Origin: Gloeocapsopsis dulcis
GTDB lineage: Bacteria; Cyanobacteriota; Cyanobacteriia; Cyanobacteriales; Chroococcidiopsidaceae
Length of the DNA: 64,000 bases
Direction of reading: 5' to 3'
NCBI RefSeq assembly: GCF_032163395.1
Contig: NZ_CP119968.1
Span: forward strand, 543,501 to 607,500
Shown here in pieces: positions 58,414 through 64,000 of this stretch. The position numbers and the translations under genes are program-made. Numbering within the stretch: the first letter of the stretch is position 1; every line of letters begins with the position of its first letter. The notes beneath the pieces are model-generated. The model searched no databases. It saw only the letters and a program-made list of their open reading frames with translations, and had not been told where the DNA came from.

Positions 58414-60126
58414 ATGATGCAAACATTGACAGCTGATGTGTTGGTGGTTGGGGGTGGTACTGGTGGAACTGCTGCGGCTATTCAAGCAGCGCGGCGTGGT
58501 GCAAAGACAATTTTAGTTAGTGAATTTCCTTGGTTAGGCGGAATGCTGACAGCGGCTGGAGTATCCGCGCCAGATGGTAATGAGTTAGAAGCTTTTCAAA
58601 CAGGACTTTGGGGTGCGTTCTTACAAGAACTACAGCAGCGACAAGCCGGAGGATTAGACAATAGTTGGGTGAGCTTTTTCAGTTACGATCCGCGTGTAGG
58701 AGCGCAAATATTTGCACAATGGGTGCAAGAATTACCAAATCTGCATTGGATTATTGGCAAAGTACCACTCGAAGTTTACTGTCAAGATAGTTGTATTACT
58801 AGCGTTCGATTTAGTGAGTTTACGGTGACAGCAAAAATAACTCTCGATGCTACCGAATTGGGAGATCTTCTTGCCTTGGTAGATGTTCCCTTTCGCTGGG
58901 GTTGGGAATTTCAATCTGAGTGGCAAGAACCAAGTGCGCCTGTAAAACCTAACACCTTAACTGCACAATACCCAGTACAAGCACCTACATGGGTTGTCGT
59001 TATGCAGGATTTTGGTGCAGACGTTGCGCCAGAAATATCACCTGCACCCAACTATGATGCATCAAAGTTTACTAGTGCGTGGGATAACTGTGGTGTAGAG
59101 CAATTTTTAAATTACGGGCGCTTACCAGAAAATCGGTTTATGATTAATTGGCCCATACATGGTAATGACTATGGAGTAGGAGTAGAACGTTTAATTGCCT
59201 CAAAGACAGAGCAAAATGAATTTCTGCAAGAATGTCTTTGGCATAGTCGAAATTTTGCTTACTTTATTCAATCGCAAATTGGTCGTCGCTATGGCTTGGC
59301 GGATGTTTTTGGTACAGGTTTTGCGATGCATCCTTACTACCGAGAAAGTCGCCGTGTAGTCGGGTTAGATACCGTATGCGAACAGGATATTTTACCGATA
59401 TCAACAGGACAAGTCGCAGCTTTAAAACCTGATAGTATTGCGTTTGGTAACTACCCTAACGATCATCATTATCCTGGCTTTGAGTTTCCGCTTGCACCTA
59501 AATCGCTACGTTGGGGCGGACGTTGGACAGGAACACCGTTTACAATTCCTTATGGTTGCTTAGTTCCAGCTACAATCGATGGGTTATTGGTTTGTGAAAA
59601 GAATATTTCGGTATCGCATATTGCTAATGGGGCGACTCGGTTGCAACCCATTGTGATGGGAATTGGACAAGCGGCAGGTATGGCGGCTGCTTTGTGTGTG
59701 GAGTTGATGTGTCAACCTCGGAATTTACCTGTGAGAACTTTACAGCAAGCATTGCTCGTAGAGAAAGCGGCAATTGTCCCCTTATTTAATCTACCACCGC
59801 AGCATCCTGATTGGTTATTGTGGCAAAAATATTACTTAGATAATCCAAAAAAATACCCAGTTGATGGCAACTGTCCTTGTTCTTTATACCCAGATATGCC
59901 TTCTGGTATCACCACGTTTTCTGGGATTTTTCATAAAAATGATGTACAAAATTATACTATTATAATTAATTTTCCTACGGAATTTCGCGGAAATTGGATA
60001 TTGGTAACATTGCGATCGCATATCAACCACCAGCTAGAAACCTATCCTCACGCTGCACCAATAACGGTTTCTGGAAAAATAAACCATGCAGGTAAATGGC
60101 TATTACTTGAAACAATTTATACCTGA
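58414..60126 (+). CDS. FAD-dependent oxidoreductase
   Basis: A 570-residue flavoprotein. The FAD-binding motif is VLVVGGGTGGTAAAIQAARRGAKTILVSE at the N-terminus, followed by PWLGGMLTAAGVSAPDG, as in the FAD_oxidored (PF12831) family. GFAMHPYYRESRRV and GATRLQPIVMGIGQAAGMAAAL are the distal FAD-binding blocks. Substrate unknown. Met2 is an alternative start. It is divergent from the antitoxin gene and overlaps the DUF92 gene end by 10 bp. Confidence 0.82.
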   Translation: MMQTLTADVLVVGGGTGGTAAAIQAARRGAKTILVSEFPWLGGMLTAAGVSAPDGNELEAFQTGLWGAFLQELQQRQAGGLDNSWVSFFSYDPRVGAQIFAQWVQELPNLHWIIGKVPLEVYCQDSCITSVRFSEFTVTAKITLDATELGDLLALVDVPFRWGWEFQSEWQEPSAPVKPNTLTAQYPVQAPTWVVVMQDFGADVAPEISPAPNYDASKFTSAWDNCGVEQFLNYGRLPENRFMINWPIHGNDYGVGVERLIASKTEQNEFLQECLWHSRNFAYFIQSQIGRRYGLADVFGTGFAMHPYYRESRRVVGLDTVCEQDILPISTGQVAALKPDSIAFGNYPNDHHYPGFEFPLAPKSLRWGGRWTGTPFTIPYGCLVPATIDGLLVCEKNISVSHIANGATRLQPIVMGIGQAAGMAAALCVELMCQPRNLPVRTLQQALLVEKAAIVPLFNLPPQHPDWLLWQKYYLDNPKKYPVDGNCPCSLYPDMPSGITTFSGIFHKNDVQNYTIIINFPTEFRGNWILVTLRSHINHQLETYPHAAPITVSGKINHAGKWLLLETIYT

Positions 60127-60884
60127 TACCACAGTAGTGCTAGTAAAATAGCAGCGATCGCACCAATTAACGTATTCAAAACATTGACAAGTTCATTTGT
60201 TAGCCAATCAAATTTCGTTTGTAATGTTGCTCCAATTACACTTTCTAAATTTGTGGCAATGAATGCAGCAATAATACAAAATAGGATTCCGAGTAAGTCA
60301 ATTAAACCAACACCCCAACCAATAAAAGCGATCGCACTGGAAGCGACTACCCCAGCTAATGTTCCTTCTAAAGATACTGCACCTTCAGTACCGCGTGGTA
60401 CAGGTTGAAGATTCGTAATCAAAAATGTCCGTTTACCATAAACTTTGCCAACTTCACTCGCACAGGTATCAGAAAGCTTAGTACTGAAACTCGCAACGTA
60501 GCCGAGTAGCAGGAGGGATACGATCAACTGATCTCCTCTTAAAGCAGAGACTATCAGAGTTCCTAACGCACACAATGTTCCAGTTAAAGCCGAACCCCAG
60601 ACATTTTCTGGTCCTCGCGCACCCGATCGCTTTTCTGCAATTCCTGCGGCTTCTTTTTGTGCTATGCCGAGGCGCGTCACCGCAGAACCAACAAGAAAAT
60701 AAAACATGACCACAATGTAGCCCTGCAAACCTAAAGTTCCCCAAATGAGTACACCAAGTAACCACGCATGGAACAATCCCGCAGGCGTTAACAGCTTTTT
60801 CGGCACAGTCCAAGCAATTGCTAGTAAAACTGTGTTTAAACCCACTGCAATGAGCCAGGGATTAAGCGAATAAGTATATAGCAT
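60117..60884 (-). CDS. DUF92/TIGR00297 membrane protein (VTE6-like phytyl-phosphate kinase)
   Basis: A 255-residue integral membrane protein with about seven membrane segments. Typical family blocks are KRSGARGPENVWGSALTGTLCAL, the SFSTKLSDTCASEVGKVYGKRTFLIT stretch (in part) and PRGTEGAVSLEGTLAGV. In plants VTE6 of this family phosphorylates phytyl phosphate to the diphosphate for tocopherol synthesis, and cyanobacterial homologues may do likewise. A reasonable but not proven assignment. Confidence 0.8.
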   Translation of the reverse strand: MLYTYSLNPWLIAVGLNTVLLAIAWTVPKKLLTPAGLFHAWLLGVLIWGTLGLQGYIVVMFYFLVGSAVTRLGIAQKEAAGIAEKRSGARGPENVWGSALTGTLCALGTLIVSALRGDQLIVSLLLLGYVASFSTKLSDTCASEVGKVYGKRTFLITNLQPVPRGTEGAVSLEGTLAGVVASSAIAFIGWGVGLIDLLGILFCIIAAFIATNLESVIGATLQTKFDWLTNELVNVLNTLIGAIAAILLALLWYQV

Positions 60885-60905
60885 CTACTTTTGTGAATCT
60901 CCAAT

Positions 60906-61349
60906 ATGCCAGCCATGAACCAAACTTTGTTTCATCTTGCCTTTCCTATCACCGATATTGTGCAAGCAAAAGCATACTATGTCGATGGCTTAGGGTGTAT
61001 TCCTGGTCGTGAAAATAAGCACGCTTTGATCCTAAATTTATACGGTCATCAGTTAGTTGCACACTTAACTAAAGAGAAACTAGAACCACAGCGAGGTATT
61101 TACCCAAGACATTTTGGTATCATTTTTACATCAGAACACGATTGGAAAGATTTGTTACAACGCGCACAACAAAAAGAATTAGTTTTTCGTGAAGAAGCTA
61201 AACACCGTTTTCCCGACTCTCCTTTAGAACATCGCACATTCTTTTTAGAAGATCCGTTTTACAACTTAATGGAATACAAGTATTACCGTTACCCTGAAGC
61301 AGTTTTCGGCGGTTCTGATTATGTTTCCATTGGTGATACTCCAGCGTAG
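60906..61349 (+). CDS. VOC-family (glyoxalase/dioxygenase-fold) protein
   Basis: A 147-residue metalloenzyme of the vicinal-oxygen-chelate superfamily. FHLAFPITDIVQAKAYYVDGLG is the first half with the metal-binding His, and YPRHFGIIF, HRTFFLEDPFYNLMEYKYY gives the later His and Glu ligands. ATG at 60906 or Met4 (60915) may be the start. Substrate not known. It is followed by heptamer repeats at the purQ end. Confidence 0.8.
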   Translation: MPAMNQTLFHLAFPITDIVQAKAYYVDGLGCIPGRENKHALILNLYGHQLVAHLTKEKLEPQRGIYPRHFGIIFTSEHDWKDLLQRAQQKELVFREEAKHRFPDSPLEHRTFFLEDPFYNLMEYKYYRYPEAVFGGSDYVSIGDTPA

Positions 61350-61371
61350 TAGAAAGCTGGGGAGCTTAAGA

Positions 61372-61520
61372 GAGTTATGAGTTATGAGTGTTGAGTGTTG
61401 AGTTATTTTCTTCAATTCAAAACTCAAAATTCAAAATTCAAAACTCTTTAGGACTCAAAATTCAAAATTTAAAACTAACCACTAACCACTAACCACTAAC
61501 TCCTCGCTCCTCGCTCCTAT
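61372..61520. repeat. Short tandemly repeated heptamer cluster
   Basis: A run of degenerate 7-bp tandem repeats: GAGTTAT/GAGTGTT-type units (about 61372-61404), AATTCAAA-type units (about 61413-61446), ACTAACC repeated almost four times (61474-61500) and TCCTCGC about 2.6 times (61501-61518). Such short tandem repeats are a known cyanobacterial feature. The last two tracts run into the 3' end of purQ and code for its tail. Confidence 0.85.
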
Positions 61521-62162
61521 CCCCTTAAACAGCCCTAAACCATCGGTACTACCCAGTATGGGGTCAGCGGCGCGTTCGGGGTGCGGCATCATGCCGATTA
61601 CGTTACCTGTGACGTTGCAAATACCAGCAATGTTGTTAACTGAGCCATTCGGATTGTCACCGTAGTAGCGAAAGATAACTTGACTGTTATCTTCAAGTTG
61701 TTTTATAGTGTCCTCATCAGCATAAAATTGCCCCTCGCCGTGCGCGATAGGTAGAGTAATGATTTCTCCAGGTGTATAGCTTTGCGTCCACGGTAGGTCA
61801 GTGCGTTCGACTTTCAAAGGGATGCGATCGCAAATAAAATGCAAATCGCGGTTGCGAATCAGCGCACCAGGTAATAATCCAGCTTCAGTCAATACTTGAA
61901 AACCGTTGCAAATCCCCAAAACAAACTTACCTTGCTTGGCGTGTTTGACAACTTGTTGCATCACGGGAGAAAACCGTGCGATCGCACCACAGCGGAGATA
62001 ATCGCCATAGCTAAAGCCACCAGGAACGATAACTACGTCAAGGTCGCTAATATCCGTTTCTTCGTGCCATACCATCCGCGTTGGTTGCTGCAATAATCGC
62101 GTGACATACGCAACATCGCGATCGCAATTTGAGCCTGGAAACACGACAATTCCAAATTTCAC
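61482..62162 (-). CDS. purQ: Phosphoribosylformylglycinamidine synthase glutaminase subunit PurQ
   Basis: A 226-residue class-I glutamine amidotransferase that feeds ammonia to PurL in purine synthesis. Catalytic Cys85 (LGICNGFQ), the oxyanion [14 protein letters not shown], and the His/Glu of [11 protein letters not shown] are all present. The last 11 residues ([11 protein letters not shown]) are coded by heptamer repeats, so the native C-terminus seems replaced by repeat sequence. It overlaps purS by 4 bp. Confidence 0.95.
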   Translation of the reverse strand: MKFGIVVFPGSNCDRDVAYVTRLLQQPTRMVWHEETDISDLDVVIVPGGFSYGDYLRCGAIARFSPVMQQVVKHAKQGKFVLGICNGFQVLTEAGLLPGALIRNRDLHFICDRIPLKVERTDLPWTQSYTPGEIITLPIAHGEGQFYADEDTIKQLEDNSQVIFRYYGDNPNGSVNNIAGICNVTGNVIGMMPHPERAADPILGSTDGLGLFKGIGARSEELVVSG

Positions 62163-62431
62163 GCTGACACTCCATCTCGTTGTTCAATTAAATCAAAGCG
62201 ATAGTTTTCAATTACTGGGTTAGCTAATAATTGATCGCAAATGAGGTCTAACTGCTGCCGTGCGATATCCTCATCCTGAGCAGTTAAACTCAGTTCAATG
62301 TACTTGCCAATTCGTATCTGCTCAACAGTATCGTAACCCATATGCTGCAAACCCGACATGACAGCTGTACCAGCAGGATCAAGAACCGAGGGTCGCAGAG
62401 TAACATAGATATGAGCTTGATATTTTCGCAT
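62159..62431 (-). CDS. purS: Phosphoribosylformylglycinamidine synthase subunit PurS
   Basis: A 90-residue PurS, the small subunit that holds PurL and PurQ together. It shows the family pattern: [22 protein letters not shown], then [17 protein letters not shown] and [14 protein letters not shown]. The 3' end overlaps the purQ start by 4 bp, so the two are translationally coupled. PurL itself is not in the window. Confidence 0.95.
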   Translation of the reverse strand: MRKYQAHIYVTLRPSVLDPAGTAVMSGLQHMGYDTVEQIRIGKYIELSLTAQDEDIARQQLDLICDQLLANPVIENYRFDLIEQRDGVSA

Positions 62432-62646
62432 CGCCTTTTTTAATTTATTGATGAAACAGAAGACGATCCTACCCTTTTCCTGATACCTCTGGTGTCAACA
62501 GTTAGCTCCTCGCGACTGCACTACCAAGCCGCCAAAACACTGCCTCTATACTTCTAGTAAAGTAGAATTATGACTCGCGTATCGGTTTGAGCTAGCTTAT
62601 GAACAATTTAGTAGTTTGATTTTTACACATAGGAAAAATGCCATAA

Positions 62647-63060
62647 GTGTCTATGAAAGCCGAACGCACTCGCAGTCAGGAACGCATTCTGAAATTGCTC
62701 AAAAGTCTTAACAAAGCAATTTCTGCTCAAGATATCTATGTAGAGTTACGCAACCGCAACCAAAGTGTAGGACTCGCTACAGTATACCGAGCATTAGAAG
62801 CCTTAAAACTTGAAGGTGCAGTTCAAGTGCGGACATTGGCTTCTGGCGAATCACTTTACAGTTCTGTACAGCAAGATAAGCACCATTTAACTTGTTTACA
62901 GTGTGGCAGATCAATTGTTATCAATCAATGCCCTGTCCACGAGCTAGAAACTCAGTTGCATCAAGCGCATCGTTTTAAAATTTTCTACCACACTTTAGAA
63001 TTTTTTGGATTATGTAACCAATGTCAAATGGCTCAAACTGCTAATGTTGGTGCGGAGTAA
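62647..63060 (+). CDS. Fur-family metal regulator (Zur/FurB-like)
   Basis: A 137-residue metalloregulator. The DNA-binding part is ISAQDIYVELRNRNQSVGLATVYRALEAL, and the dimerisation part begins HHLTCLQCGRSI. Two CxxC pairs (CLQC, CNQC) hold structural zinc. GLATVYRALEALK and HTLEFFGLCNQC resemble the cyanobacterial Zur group more than the iron Fur or PerR, though this is from memory. It is a good candidate for binding the Zur-type box at 33187. Confidence 0.83.
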   Translation: MSMKAERTRSQERILKLLKSLNKAISAQDIYVELRNRNQSVGLATVYRALEALKLEGAVQVRTLASGESLYSSVQQDKHHLTCLQCGRSIVINQCPVHELETQLHQAHRFKIFYHTLEFFGLCNQCQMAQTANVGAE

Positions 63061-63123
63061 TAAGAGAGTTTTGAGTTAAGAAAATTCTTCATTACTCAAA
63101 ACTAGCCGCTCTTGCCCTCACCC

Positions 63124-63999
63124 CTAGTTAGCGCGATCGCTATTTACATGAGGTAAGTTGTGACCATCAGATATAATTGAACGCATTCCTTCGATGGTTG
63201 CGGGGATGCTACGTGGGTCCATAAACATTACTTTACTACTATCGCTACTACCAATTTTTGTTCCCATATCGAGATAGTTCTGTGCAATCAAAAATTGCAG
63301 TGCTTCACGGGCTTCAGGATTTGTTTGCAGGATTTTTGTGATGATTTGCAATGCTTCTGCAGTTGCTTGAGCTTTGAGAACTTGTTGCTGGCGTTCGGCT
63401 TGGGCTTGCAAGACTATTGTTTTCTGATGTGCTTCCGCTTCGAGAATTTGGGCTTCTGCTCTACCTTTGGCGCTATTCACCGCAGATTCGCGATCGCCTT
63501 CAGATGTCAAAATTGCCGCCCGTTTGCGCCGTTCGGCGGACATTTGCAATTCCATCGATTCTTGAACTGCACGGGAAGGAACAATATCTCGTAGTTCTAC
63601 TCGCGTGACTTTTACTCCCCAAGGATCAGTAGCAATATCCAAATCTCGTAGTAAAATTTCGTTAATCTGCGATCTCGCCGTAAAAGTTTCATCGAGTTCC
63701 AGTTTGCCCATTTCGGAACGAATTTGCGTGAGTACCAAATTCACCATTGCTGACTGGAGATTTTCTACCTTGTACCAGGCTTTCTCCATATCGACAATGC
63801 GCCAGTAAACTACTGCATCTACTTCGATAGAAACGTTGTCGCGGGTAATGCCTTTTTGTGGCGGAATGTCTAGAACTTTTTCCCGAATTGTTTCGCGGAA
63901 AACAACTTTATCGATAAAGGGAAAAACAAAGCTCAACCCTGGCTCTAACTTTTTGTTGTAACTACCTAGTCTTTCTACCAAGGCTTCATTACCCTGATT
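63124..63999 (-). CDS. Band-7/SPFH (stomatin-like) protein, 5'-partial
   Basis: At least 291 residues of a stomatin/prohibitin family membrane-associated scaffold. The SPFH core is [50 protein letters not shown] (in part), followed by the coiled coil rich in Ala/Glu/Gln. The frame remains open past the first TTG (63981) to the right window edge ([12 protein letters not shown]), so the N-terminal anchor lies outside. Such proteins organise membrane microdomains and often control FtsH-type proteases. Confidence 0.88.
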   Translation of the reverse strand, partial: NQGNEALVERLGSYNKKLEPGLSFVFPFIDKVVFRETIREKVLDIPPQKGITRDNVSIEVDAVVYWRIVDMEKAWYKVENLQSAMVNLVLTQIRSEMGKLELDETFTARSQINEILLRDLDIATDPWGVKVTRVELRDIVPSRAVQESMELQMSAERRKRAAILTSEGDRESAVNSAKGRAEAQILEAEAHQKTIVLQAQAERQQQVLKAQATAEALQIITKILQTNPEAREALQFLIAQNYLDMGTKIGSSDSSKVMFMDPRSIPATIEGMRSIISDGHNLPHVNSDRAN

Positions 64000-64000
64000 G

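Noticed and set aside
61372-61520. CRISPR array
   Set aside because: The repeats are only 7 bp, contiguous and without spacers; they are short tandem repeats.
1-64000. tRNA or rRNA genes
   Set aside because: No T-loop-like GGTTCRA...CC combined with acceptor pairing was noticed by eye; a covariance search (tRNAscan-SE) would be needed to be certain.

Overview
The window is chromosomal DNA from a cyanobacterium. The palindrome GCGATCGC (HIP1) recurs throughout, and the gene content is typically cyanobacterial: a DUF2499-DUF3593 pair, CoaR/CoaT cobalt resistance, a DUF92/VTE6-like protein, several Uma2 genes, AMIN-domain TonB receptor, and the succinic-semialdehyde dehydrogenase/2-oxoglutarate decarboxylase pair. 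Moderate GC, scattered small repeats, heptamer tracts and decayed toxin-antitoxin genes suggest a large-genome, repeat-rich species of the Gloeocapsopsis/Chroococcidiopsis/Nostoc sort. The exact species cannot be read from the sequence.

Layout. 0-5 kb: a secreted subtilisin-like protease (cut by the left edge) followed by a PrcB-like lipoprotein, then a short-chain dehydrogenase, a HAD hydrolase and a methyltransferase. 5-14 kb: DUF3891, Uma2, an outer-membrane barrel protein, an NDQ-type (sodium-pump class) microbial rhodopsin, CsaB, DUF2499/DUF3593, hisA and a LysR regulator. 14-21 kb: AI-2E transporter, cobalt exporter CoaT, a MNT/HEPN toxin-antitoxin remnant, the cobalt sensor CoaR, a GNAT enzyme and an NhaC antiporter. 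21-28 kb: an iron-siderophore island (AraC regulator, TonB receptor, periplasmic binding lipoprotein, MFS transporter) with candidate Fur and AraC sites. 28-35 kb: TldD/PmbA, a ferredoxin and a divergent zinc-type ABC importer around a Zur-like box. 35-42 kb: an eroded zone with IS6 remnants, gene fragments and small acidic proteins, plus asnB and DUF1028. 42-53 kb: MmsA, MobA, an atypical SDR, Xth, gamma-glutamyltransferase, and the two enzymes that close the cyanobacterial TCA cycle. 53.7-56.1 kb: a twice-repeated cassette of structured leader, single-domain response regulator and convergent DUF2294 gene. 56-64 kb: Zn-alcohol dehydrogenase, decayed PIN toxin with intact antitoxin, FAD oxidoreductase, DUF92, PurQ/PurS, a Fur-family regulator and a band-7 protein cut by the right edge.

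The most interesting points are the NDQ rhodopsin, the duplicated leader/response-regulator/DUF2294 cassette with a covarying RNA stem, and several cases of small repeats that have entered coding sequence in frame (hisA, the coaT nucleotide-binding domain, the purQ C-terminus). No rRNA, tRNA or CRISPR array was recognised by eye.
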